NCBI GenBank assembly: GCA_022925895.1
Contig: JAKSYS010000007.1
Location: 1-64,000, forward strand
Length of the DNA stretch: 64,000 nucleotides
Origin: Fragilaria crotonensis
Taxonomy: Eukaryota; Bacillariophyta; Fragilariophyceae; Fragilariales; Fragilariaceae
Reading direction: 5' to 3'
The translations under genes and the position numbers were made by a program. Numbering within the stretch: position 1 is the first letter of the stretch; every line of letters begins with the position of its first letter. A model generated the notes under the pieces. That model was not told the origin of the DNA. It ran no database searches and worked only from the letters and a program-made list of their open reading frames with translations. Below are positions 36,166 through 46,030 of the stretch, in pieces.

Positions 36166-36316
36166 GATTAGAATGCAAGGAAATGACGTCAAGCATGACG
36201 TCACAGTACTAACCCTTTCACGTGCTACTTACGGTGATACAGTACTCCAGTAAGACAGTAACAGGTGGAGAGCACGATGATTGGTACGGCTTGACGTCAT
36301 TTCCTTGCATTCTGAT
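36166..36316. mobile_element. MITE with TGACGTCA in its TIRs, copy 2
   Basis: The ends are GATTAGAATGCAAGGAAATG and an inverted copy with one mismatch; both carry TGACGTCA. The interior aligns with the copy at 16476-16623 (atacagtactcca, gatgattggtac). It lies about 160 bp upstream of the broken glycosyltransferase copy. Confidence 0.85.
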
Positions 36317-36477
36317 CGGATCCGATCCCAAGAAATTACTCAGAGTTCATCTGACGACAATTGTAGGCTTGTCAATTGGATTCGTTGTTACAAGTTAAGG
36401 ACTAGCCGTAATCTTTCCTTCATCGGAGTACGATCGTTGCCATTCGTATCCAAGGCATTAAAAACAACCAATCTAAG

Positions 36478-37560
36478 CAAGACAGATCATGAAACTGTCG
36501 CAACAGTACCGGTAGGAGACACAGGGAAGGTCGCTTTTCTGTGTCGTTGGAGCGAACGCTATCCGAACGAGGTTTGAATCTCATAACAGGAATATCCGGT
36601 TGTCACCTCGCAGCATGGGTTTTTCAAGGTGGCGAACGGGGCGCTTCATTCATTGACTGTAATCTTGCCCGTGGCAGGGGGGACGTCCTCGGTTTAGGGG
36701 CCTATCATGCGAGTCAACAACTAGATCCGGATACAGCACTGAAGATCCAATCGTACGATACAATCTATGTGAATGTGAGAGGGCTCACCGTGTTTGTTGA
36801 AACCATACTTCCGAACATCACCACACCCATCGTCTTACTGGTGGGCCAATATTACCATCATGATATACAGTTGATTCCTGCAGAAACCGAAGTAACGTTG
36901 ATGAATGCCTCATGCATTGTAAGACTCTTTGCTCAAAATCTTGGAGAATACTTTCATCAGCCACATCATCCCAAACTAGCGCCCTGGCCCTATGGCATTC
37001 AGCCTTATCCCTACAAACGTCGGCGTCGTCATCCGTGGCCAAGTGATTTCTTGAGTGAAGCTTTTTGGAGGCTCCAGAATTCCAAAAACAGCAGCACCAA
37101 AACAAAGGGCATCATGCACGGGTACCTCAACCAGAACACCCATCCGAAACGGGAGAACATTTCGTCTGGTCCAAAACTTGACAATGCTGAGTATTACGAA
37201 GAAATTGCACGACACCGATTCATCCTCTCTCCTGACGGGGACCGACCCGAATGCTACCGAACATTTGAGGCCATTGGTCTGGGGACTGTACCAATCACAG
37301 AGTTGTCCGCATCCCTTCATCGTCATCTGCAACCGCACCAATTCTGTTCGAAACGTCTGATTGGGATCTTAACGAGACACAGGCCACGGAACGGCTGGGG
37401 GTATCCCAGTTTCCGACAGTGAACCGGATGTTAGTTTTGGAAGAGTATTGGTTGGACTATGTTGAGCGTGAGATGGGTGGAAGGAGCCTACGCTGGTTTG
37501 ACCGCATATCATTGAGAAAAGCAACACTCGATAACTTCCATATTCTCACATAGTAGACGG
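36478..37560 (+). pseudogene. Exostosin-like glycosyltransferase, broken copy
   Basis: It is closely related to the intact gene at 49333-50463. The best open part is 36541-37422 (RTLSERGLNLIT through HRFILSPDGDRPECYR and GTVPITELSASLH). Compared with the intact copy it loses one C near 37332, which throws the rest into another frame, and it has a frame change near 36530. In the shifted frame the C-terminus reads on (VLEEYWLDYVEREMGGRSLR) to two successive TAG codons at 37551-37556, where the intact copy has Lys-Glu. After these the same frame continues directly into ATP-grasp sequence. Confidence 0.85.
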
Positions 37561-38520
37561 ATAACCCAATTTTGGAAGCCCATGGCGACAAGAATGCGAC
37601 TGGTCATCGTCACGATTCCATTCCCATTGGCCACGGCGTGATTGGTCATGGAGGATACTCTGACATTGTTCAGTACCTATATTACGTTCAGGGAGCCGAC
37701 AATGACTTGGCAGCACAGTGCAATGAGGCACTCTTTCGTCATTTGCACAAGCGGGCCAAGGGTGTCATTGTCCGTAGCAATCCTGGCACCCTGTGTCCTG
37801 CAGCTCAGGCTAAACTTGACTCGCTCTTGACGGAGCTTTCCGCAATGGGAGTTCTCGTCTTGTCGACCCCCGAATTCGTTTGTGCCGTGGGAGCCAAGGA
37901 CGCTCATGTTAAGATCAAACATTTGCATATTGGTATCCTTGATGCATCCGTCTACACAACTGCCGATCAGCTCATGGAGGGATTCCGAATGTCCATTGCG
38001 TTTCAGCCCCGGGTCATTAAGCAGAATCGAGGATCTCAAGGAGAAGGAATTGGATTTGCAAGTTGCAAGATGAATCCCAGTACTGTCAAAACTATGGTGA
38101 CGTCATTGCTGATCTCGACACGAAGTTGGTCCTCATGGAGGCCTTTGACAATCATGTTGAAATCCATACAGTGGCAGAATTCATTGAGTTCTGTGTCAAC
38201 GGACGCACCGAATTGTCGGGAGAGTGGACTTCCACTGGTGTTGGAAGATACCTCGAAGGTGGCATTGATCCGGCGCAATGCTGGTCGAAATAACGCTTCT
38301 TGCCTCGTATTGTCGAAGGAGAAGTCAGATGCATCATGGTCGGGTCCGAACTCATTGGCGTGGTGCACATAAAAGGCTCTATGCAAGGAATGCCGTTTAT
38401 TCGAGAGATTATTTTTGGATGCATGGATGGGAAGCGAACAAAAAACCTGATCTATGGACGAAGTGCGGTGCGAAAACTCATTATTATTACATTACTACTG
38501 TTATGATGAACTAGCGTATT
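37561..38520 (+). pseudogene. Partial ATP-grasp gene copy
   Basis: It matches the gene at 29165 from about its residue 147 (PILEA) onward. One T is lost near 38048, so the ATP-binding segment reads GEGIGFASCK instead of GEGIWICK, and the correct frame resumes as a separate frame at 38063-38293. About 330 bp that encode the C-terminal GEFNCSCVG region are deleted near 38375, after which the 3' flank of the parent gene is recognisable to about 38535. It cannot make an active enzyme. Confidence 0.85.
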
Positions 38521-38535
38521 TACAAATCGATGGTT

Positions 38536-38887
38536 GACCATATATTGATTAAAATGCTGGAAGATGCCTCTTAAGTTTCAACGGGCCAATTGTGGCGGTG
38601 GCAGTAGTATAACAGGTTGTTCCAGTCACAGCTATCGATGCTGTTGATAATCATGAGAATCATAATTCAGTTTAGTTGTGTAATCGATATGATGGTAAGG
38701 CAAAGCGTCTCGCTGAGTTGGCGTACCCTTATTGTCTTCTGGCATGTCATTCGTCCAGTGTTCGTCTTGAATCCAGGAGGAAATAATTATGTGAATAAAC
38801 CTATTTGCCTCGAGAATATCCTCTCCGTAAGGTCGCGGATCGTGGAAAGCGAAGATACTATTCGGCGACCCCTTTAAGATTAGAGCA
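38536..38887. other. Intergenic, no gene recognised
   Basis: This is a short spacer between the ATP-grasp fragment and the 3' end of the peptidase gene on the other strand. No element is seen. Confidence 0.5.
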
Positions 38888-40510
38888 CTACTTGACCGAC
38901 GTTGACATGCCCGGCATTTGCTCTCGCACATACTTGCCTGGTTGAATTTCATCCAACCATGCCGCTAAAATGTTGCGAATCGTTACGAACCCAGAAACAA
39001 TGTCTGGCGTGTCTTGATCCGATGGACCAACATGAGTTAGATCTGAGTGATGCGCACCATTTTCGAAGTTGATGGTTAACAATGTATCGCTCAGGTTCTG
39101 CAAGATGCCACCCACAGACCACCCGTCATTGAGTCCATTGGTAAATAGAATATGACTAGCATTCGTTGATCCGACCAAATCATCGAAATGCCATTCGTCC
39201 ACTAATTTTCTAGGTTCCGGCGTGACTTGAAAACGCGTCTGACAGTGCTGTACCAGCCAAGCCACGCTCCACTGTCGTTCTGGGAACATGCTTGCCTTGG
39301 AGAAACCAATCGCTTCCACCAAGAGAGTGCACGTTTGGAAATCCCACCGTTCGCCCGACAATCCTGTCCCCACCCCACTCCAGTCCCCACCCGACAGTGT
39401 CGCATTGGGACCACTTGGCAATTGCAACGACATGTCGACGCAATCCTTGTCCTTATTCCGTTTCTTGTGGATGTTGTTGCTATTGTCATTTTGATCTGAT
39501 GACATCAGGTGTTGCTTCACAAACTGTGACACAATTTGAATGGGATCCCAATGAATTGATGAAAATGTCTCGCAAGCCTGATAGAGACTTGTCTTTGTTG
39601 CATTGTTATGATTGTCATCATTCCGAGTAGTGGGAGGATAGTTTGCCATATTGTCATTTGCAAATGTATATGCCACAATCATCATGACTTCTTCGGCCAA
39701 TACTGACATGGTACGCACATACTCTGGCTGACTTTGACGACAAAAGCCCAATGCTACCACCATATCCTCCACATTCTGCAGAGTATCAGGCAATTCATGC
39801 AACAATATGTATTGAACCATGGATAAGGTTTGTCGTACATGATTGGAACAATTTGGACGAGTCCGATCGGCCACCACCGTAATGTGGTCGTAGTACGCAG
39901 CAGCACCACCCGACTCTGATATTTGTTGAGAATAAAACAACATGGGTGCCGATGCGGCATAGGCCATATCCACAATGTCTGGAAATCGCAACCGTGCCAT
40001 GGCACTCAACCAACCGGGGTAAGAACCTCCGACAGTTATAATGGGACAGTACAGTGGTGACGTGCGGTTCAGTGAACAGTTCAAACGGAGTTGATACGAT
40101 TTGAGTAAACGCATGGCATCCTTCAGGGCTTGTTGGGGAGTGAGGAGTTGTACGAGATGCGTTCGATCTGTTGTAGAATGTAGAGGTTGCGATTCTCCAT
40201 AGAATCGATGTTCAGGTTGGATGACGTAGGCTCCAAAGTCCTTGGCCAAGTGATGTGTGATGAAGGGATACATGAGACCAGTTGATGGTTCTATATTGCC
40301 CTCGCCTCCCAGAATGCAAAAGATGGGATGGCCGGGTCCCTGAAATTCCTTTCCCCAAGTGTAGTACCTTTGGACCCATCGACGCTTGTCGCAACAGCTG
40401 TCGTGATCGACAATTTGATCCTTGTAGTACCTCGCGGGGGCTGCTGTACCTTCCGATGTACAACTGAGGGACCCGAGGATGAAGGCAACGGCAAGCGATT
40501 TAGAGTTCAT
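38888..40510 (-). CDS. Serine carboxypeptidase, family S28 (PRCP/DPP7-like)
   Basis: This is a 540-residue intact frame from ATG 40510. A signal peptide (residues 1 to about 22) points to the secretory pathway, vacuole/lysosome or outside. The family hallmarks are present: PEHRFYGES at 99-107, the nucleophile Ser163 in GGSYPGWLS, Asp about 462 in NGLNDGW and His about 487 in GAHHSDL. S28 enzymes remove residues after proline, either from C-termini (PRCP) or as dipeptides from N-termini (DPP2/7). A low-complexity insert rich in Asn, Lys and Asp (around residues 345-360) separates the lid from the C-terminal half. Several NxS/T sites fit a secreted glycoprotein. It shares its strand with the S51 gene upstream, 700 bp away, but they are separate genes. 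Confidence 0.93.
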   Translation of the reverse strand: MNSKSLAVAFILGSLSCTSEGTAAPARYYKDQIVDHDSCCDKRRWVQRYYTWGKEFQGPGHPIFCILGGEGNIEPSTGLMYPFITHHLAKDFGAYVIQPEHRFYGESQPLHSTTDRTHLVQLLTPQQALKDAMRLLKSYQLRLNCSLNRTSPLYCPIITVGGSYPGWLSAMARLRFPDIVDMAYAASAPMLFYSQQISESGGAAAYYDHITVVADRTRPNCSNHVRQTLSMVQYILLHELPDTLQNVEDMVVALGFCRQSQPEYVRTMSVLAEEVMMIVAYTFANDNMANYPPTTRNDDNHNNATKTSLYQACETFSSIHWDPIQIVSQFVKQHLMSSDQNDNSNNIHKKRNKDKDCVDMSLQLPSGPNATLSGGDWSGVGTGLSGERWDFQTCTLLVEAIGFSKASMFPERQWSVAWLVQHCQTRFQVTPEPRKLVDEWHFDDLVGSTNASHILFTNGLNDGWSVGGILQNLSDTLLTINFENGAHHSDLTHVGPSDQDTPDIVSGFVTIRNILAAWLDEIQPGKYVREQMPGMSTSVK

Positions 40511-41215
40511 GTTTCATGTCGCAAAATGTTCAAAACAACTGCGATGTTGGCACAGACCGCAGCCAATGCATATCATATGAGCATCGCCATACATGATACT
40601 CATACTACTACCAGGTACTGACCAGTACTACTGACCTACTCTGCAGAATGCAGTCTGCAGTCTGCAGTCTGCAAAAATGCCGTAGATTAATATACGAGTA
40701 TATGTATCGCATAGGATATATATGTTCATACATAGTTAGATAGAGGATCATGAAAAATCAAGAATTTTAGCAAAGATTTTTCCTTTTTCCAACGTGACGT
40801 TTTAAAGATACAGTCCGAGTGCAGCAGTACCGGTACGGATGTAACGGTCTGGCTACTACCGGTAGTATTCAAGCAGTACTCGTCGTCCGTACCGTACATG
40901 TACGCCACTGTTGCTTGATCAGGACGGTAGACAGTAACAGGTTGTAAAAAAATATTCTGTAGACTCGGATTAGAAGGATGAAATGGCTAATTCTAAAAGT
41001 GCTGGATGCCACATGCCAACACAGACGCTCCAAGCGGCGATGCGACGTCTATCGAAAAGCGATTAGTCACAAAAGTGCTTCTCTCGCAGTCTGCGTATTC
41101 GGAATACACAGGCATTACTCCAGCCCTACCTCTCCGAAACATATTCCAGGGTACGTGATTCTGTCAAACTTGTGGCTTTGCTCGAGGACATGCATCAGCT
41201 TAAAAGATTTCACAT
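40511..41215. other. Intergenic between the two peptidase genes
   Basis: It contains CTGCAGT repeats at about 40643-40670 and GTAC/accggtag dyads at 40828-40870. It should hold the promoter of the S28 gene. No RNA or protein gene is seen. Confidence 0.5.
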
Positions 41216-42157
41216 CTATTGCCTTCTCACTCGCCCTACCCTCTCCTCATCAGTTGTTCCTCCTCCCTGCACATAAAACTGCTCCTCGTCTAGAACAATG
41301 ACACCCTCTGGGTGCTTAGGCATCATCTCCTCGACACGCCGGTTCCATTGGCCACTGTGATGAGGAAACAAACTTCGACCCACGCTCCCATCCATGAGAT
41401 CCAAACCGTCTAATCCAGTGGGTAGCGCTCGTACATCCCACCAGGTGCCATGTCCAGGATCATCCCAATTCTTCCATTCGCATGTTTTGATTGTCTTCCC
41501 GGCTACAATTGACCCTGCACTGGCACCCACCAGTAGACCACCCTCGCGACCGACAACACTAGCGATAGTCTCATCCAATTTCGTTCGACGAACTTGATAC
41601 AAGAGATAATACGTATTGCCTTGTTCCAAATAGATACACGCTGCATCCATATCCTGCATAAGTGTGGCCGCTCCCCCGTCCGGCAAGGCACCGAGCATCA
41701 CTCCAACAATCAAATCGGATGAAACTCCCAACATTTTTTGAAAATCCATCGTCATGTAGTTATTCCTTGCTTCATTCTCGTGACTAGTTTTAGCATCGCT
41801 CGAACTGCTGTATCTCTTGGGATCCAAGAGAGCATCATAAATATAAATGATTTTGGTCCGTTTCGTTGCTGTCACAGCATCATGATAGAGTTCCCGAAAG
41901 GCAGTGATCATGAATGGCGTAGTAAGACCGGATGATGTCAGGAGGAGACGCATAGCGGACAATGGAGCTCTCGATTCGTTGCACCACAAGGACGACGATG
42001 ATGATGACGACGATTGTGAAGACGACACGTCGTTGTTGCTATTGCTTTTGTCGGCCACAACGAGTGAGAAAACGATAGTTTGTTGTATTGATATGAACAC
42101 AAGAAGGAGAAGGGAAGCAATTCTCAACGAAACAGTTGATCGGGATACACAGATCAT
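41216..42157 (-). CDS. Peptidase S51 family (dipeptidase E/cyanophycinase-like), secreted
   Basis: This is a 313-residue intact frame. The ATG at 42157 is chosen because codons further upstream start at GTG. Residues about 8-34 are a signal peptide or anchor (IASLLLLVFISIQQTIVFSL), followed by a Ser-rich stretch. The S51 core shows the turn YLEQGNTYYLLYQ, the nucleophile Ser213 in LLVGASAGSIVAG, and a conserved His in FPHHSGQW. S51 enzymes cleave aspartyl dipeptides or cyanophycin; substrate choice cannot be read here. The family is usually cytosolic in bacteria, so the secretory leader is notable. Confidence 0.88.
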   Translation of the reverse strand: MICVSRSTVSLRIASLLLLVFISIQQTIVFSLVVADKSNSNNDVSSSQSSSSSSSSLWCNESRAPLSAMRLLLTSSGLTTPFMITAFRELYHDAVTATKRTKIIYIYDALLDPKRYSSSSDAKTSHENEARNNYMTMDFQKMLGVSSDLIVGVMLGALPDGGAATLMQDMDAACIYLEQGNTYYLLYQVRRTKLDETIASVVGREGGLLVGASAGSIVAGKTIKTCEWKNWDDPGHGTWWDVRALPTGLDGLDLMDGSVGRSLFPHHSGQWNRRVEEMMPKHPEGVIVLDEEQFYVQGGGTTDEERVGRVRRQ

Positions 42158-42629
42158 GGCTTTTCTCACTCATCACTCATCATCTGCAGGTTGCTTCGTT
42201 CGGAAAACACGATACCATACCATCGGCACATGCGGCGCGCAAATCTGCTACAGTACAAGTATCTGGAGGACTCCAGTACCCAAAAACAAATCCGGGTTCT
42301 ATACCCATGACCGGATCCGATTAGGTTTCACCAATTTGACGTCAGCGCCCACGTCATAGTAATAATCTACAGTGAGACCTCCTGTAGAAGAATTTTGAAG
42401 ACATCGGAAATTTGAATGGCTGACAAAACACGGAATCTTTGTTGTTGACTTCTATCGGTGCTTTTCCTAATGCGCATGCCAAGCCTTTGTCATGTCAGAT
42501 AGATAACTGCTACTCTTCTCCTTCTATCAGTGATTCATGTGTTTCCCTTTTGAATCTTCATGTGTTTCCCTTTTGAATCACTCGAGTACTACACTGTACT
42601 GCAACAGTACTACCGTACTCAAAGGACTA

Positions 42630-43715
42630 TTTGCCATTGTACTGTACTGCTGTTACTGGTACTGTGACGACTATTTGAAGATCGAATTTCGATCACCAAA
42701 TAGTCGCCATTGTACTGTACTGCTGTTACTGGTACTGTGACGACTATTTGAAGATCGAATTTCGATCACCAAATAGTCGCCATTGTACTGTACTGTGTTA
42801 CTGGTACTGTGACGACTATTTGAAGATCAAATTTCGATCACCAAATAGTCGCCATTGTACTGTACTAGTGTTACTCGTACTGTGACGACTATTTGAAGAT
42901 CAAATTCGATCACCAAATAGTCGCCATTGTACTGTACTGGTGATACTCGTACTGTGACGACTATTTGAAGATCAATTTCGATCACCAAATAGTCGCCATT
43001 GTACTGTACTGCTGTTATCAGACTGTGACGACTATTTGAAGATCAAATTTCGATCACCAAATAGTCGCCATTGTACTGTACTGGTGTTACTCGACTGTGA
43101 CGACTATTTGAAGATCGAATTTTGATCACCAAATAGTCGCCATTGTACTGTACTGGTGTTACTTGTACTGTGACGACTATTTGAAGATCGAATTTCGATC
43201 ACCAAATAGTCGCCATTGTACTGTACTGGTGTTACTCATACTGTGACGACTATTTGAAGATCGAATTTCGATCACCAAATAGTCGCCATTGTACTGTACT
43301 GGTGATACAGTGACGACTATTTGAAGATCGAATTTCGATCACCAAATAGTCGCCATTGTACTGTACTGGTGTTACTCATACTGTGATGACTATTTGAAGA
43401 TCAAATTTTGATCACCAAATAGTCACCATTGTACTGTACTGGTGATACTCGTACTGTGACGACTATTTGAAGATCAATTTCGATCACCAAATAGTCGCCA
43501 TTGTACTGTACTGGTGTTACTCATACTGTGACGACTATTTGAAGATCGATTTCGATCACCAAATAGTCGCCATTGTACTGTACTGGTGATACTGTACTGT
43601 GACGACTATTTGAAGATCGAATTTCGATCACCAAATAGTCGCCATTGTACTGTACTAGTGTTACTCGACTGTGACGACTATTTGAAGATCAAATTTCGAT
43701 CACCAAATAGTAGTC
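42630..43715. repeat. 73-bp tandem satellite, 15 hairpin units
   Basis: Each unit has a spacer (ttgtactgtactg plus a variable part) and an inverted repeat with arms GACTATTTG and CAAATAGTC around an inner GATCGAA/TTTCGATC stem. Fifteen units start at about 72-73-bp spacing from 42666 to 43672. The arms are nearly invariant while the spacers vary. One unit (about 43381-43435) has paired changes in both arms. Confidence 0.95.
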
Positions 43716-43892
43716 CCCATCCTACTCATGATGTCGAACAAGAACGAAAGTTGTTTTTAATTCTACTAAATGTACTACTTCGTGTGCTGTACATCAACAA
43801 AATTATCAGAAACATCAGTTTCATGTCCAGAACAGAGGTCGTTGAGTGGTGCCTCAGGCAAGTGGATCTCTTGCGACATTGATTAGCTAGGA

Positions 43893-44230
43893 CCAAATAA
43901 TGTGCTTGGAACCTTTGTACATAGAAGTAGTGTACTGAAAGAGGTCATACTTGGTTTCCAATGATACATTGAAATCGGTTGCATGACAAAAATGACCTTT
44001 GAAAGGCAAAGAAGCAGTCCATGACATAGCCTTGAGAGCAGATAGAGTCTGATCCACTGGATGTGGATCCTGCATCAATGGTCCTTCTTGCTTGTTGTGG
44101 ATGATCCTAAAGAGAACAAAACAGGGGGTTGGTTACAGAATAATCGGTAGGTGGGTGCTGTAGTAACGCAAAATGGCAACAGACAGAGAGCGAACAAGAG
44201 CAAAAACAGAACAACAGCAACAAGAGAAAC
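43893..44230 (-). pseudogene. MULE 5'-region fragment
   Basis: It is nearly identical to 49005-49343, including the exon that reads MQDPHPVDQTLSALKAMSW and the preceding pyrimidine-rich intron end with its AG acceptor. A 3-base loss (Asp-Asp to one residue) and other changes separate the copies. It is a truncated piece inside the TIR element and cannot be functional. Confidence 0.8.
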
Positions 44231-44583
44231 AAAAGCAGCAAGGAGAGCAAGAACAACAAGAGAAACAAGAATGACAGGGAGACAAAGTGCCGTACCATCG
44301 TGGTTGTGAAATATCAAAATTATGAGTTTTGTGTGAGTAAACTTGAATCCACTACTGGTACCCTGTTATATACACATCTAGACACGATCATTTTTATTTC
44401 TATTCAAACAAATGTGGCGCTGATTTATGTTCCTTATCTAGAACGTAGTTTTGCACAAGAGGTGGTTTGAAAAGTGGGCGCTGAGAAAATCAAAGATAAA
44501 GATTCCGTACAAGTTAAATTCCGCAACAAAAGTGCTGAAAAGTGCTGACGTCAAATTGGTGAAACCTAATCGGACCCGTTCAT

Positions 44584-46030
44584 TGACGTGTAACTACGAT
44601 GTACCGGTAGTACCGTAGCTAATCTTTGCTAATCCAAGACCCAGTCCTAATGTGTTTGTTCATCGACTTGCACCAGAGAGATGTGTTACCTAGCAAATTC
44701 ATCAATAGAACTAACTCATCTGACAAGGTCATCATATCTTGACTGAACCAACCTTCATGCTGGTAGTAACCCTTCCCGTTGTCACGGGTACTACCAGTGC
44801 TGCAATCCAATGCCCTCTCAGCTAACATACCTCACGAATCACGACCAAGCAAGCACAGACAGGACTCACTGCCAAAGCAATCTTCCTCTACTCATACAAC
44901 CGCAGCGTATGACTATACCTGGTACTACAGTACTAGCTTCCACCATAGCTGTCATAGTCGGGCTTGTCATGCAGTGAGCGACAACCATGTGATGACAATG
45001 GACAGTCCAGCAGTATATAGTACACCAAATCAGGCTGTTCAATGCAGAATGAGGACTGGTCATCACCAAGTAATGCGGGGCCTAAGAGCAGCAACAAGAT
45101 CCTCTGATGACCAGTGTCAACGTACCAAACATGATGGATCAGCATCAGAGCAATGAATCCATTGGATCGAGGTTCATCTGTGTCATAAGATGTGAAGAAA
45201 GATTACAGCAAATCAGTGCAGAGAATAATCAACTGTCAACGGTGGCACCCCACAAGCAGTTCCTACTAAAACACATCCATTGTTCACGACCAGAAGGGAT
45301 TACCATCAGAACTGGAACTGCAAGAAATGCAGTTAAAATCACTCACAAACTCTCCAAACAGAGCAAGAAAAGAATAACAATTGTACTGGTGGTTTCCCAA
45401 TGCCAGAATGGGAAACAGTTGTGCCTTTGTATTAGCTAGGCCATTGGAGAAGTCTATCAAGTAAATGCAAACTGTTCACTGCAGAACAAACAGGGTATGA
45501 TGACAGTATTGTAGTAATATGCACGACAACCAACATTTCTGCAGAATTATTTGAATCAGGAAAAGCTTTTAAGAGTATTTAGTTTGGATCTGGTTGCAGA
45601 ATAGGAATTCCTACGGATCGAGTCCAACATTCAAGAAAACATTGCAAAAGAAACACATGGGCACAAACTCCTCCTGCGAATGAGGAAGAATGGATTGCCG
45701 CGAACACCAAGGTCAGCAAGAGCTTGCTTCCTTTGTAAATGTTGTGCTACTGTTACTTGAAATGCATGTGGAAGTTGGATGTATCCCGTACGATTCGTTG
45801 AGATCTCAAACATCTCAACAGATGCAGCCGAGCAAGTTTTCTCCAAAGGTTCTAATTGCAATACAACTATAATATGCAGCCGATTTTAGTCAAAATCCGG
45901 GTGTAGGCAGGACCTTTCTGTTATGTGTGCCCTATGCTCTATGCATACTTCTCGTTAACATACTTATGACAATTGGTTACTTTTGTTTGAAAATAAAATG
46001 AATCTGTTCCAAAGAAATCTTTTTGAATAC
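44584..46030. other. Intergenic/old mobile DNA
   Basis: There are only short unrecognised frames (for example 44779-45156 and 45107-45439, plus). The right part may be the 3' flank of the MULE gene; no terminal repeat was identified. Confidence 0.45.

Larger units (their letters stand above)
42307..44583. mobile_element. Non-autonomous TIR element with hairpin satellite and MULE fragment
   Basis: Both ends carry a 40-bp inverted repeat with two mismatches (42307-42346 and 44544-44583); its core is GATTAGGTTTCACCAATTTG followed by ACGTCAGC, thus another TGACGTCA. The 2.3-kb body holds the 73-bp tandem array (42630-43715) and a 340-bp piece (43893-44230) nearly identical to the 5' part of the MULE gene at 49005-49343. 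No transposase is encoded. No target duplication was found. Capture of foreign DNA resembles Pack-MULE behaviour, but the TIR is not found at the nearby MULE, so the class is open. Confidence 0.75.

Noticed and set aside
36281-36577. 98-codon frame as a true 5' exon of the glycosyltransferase
   Set aside because: It starts inside the MITE and has no matching sequence in front of the intact copy before about 49342.
42630-43715. CRISPR-like regular array
   Set aside because: The 73-bp units are head-to-tail satellite copies with variable short spacers and long hairpins, lie in a eukaryotic TIR element and have no cas genes.
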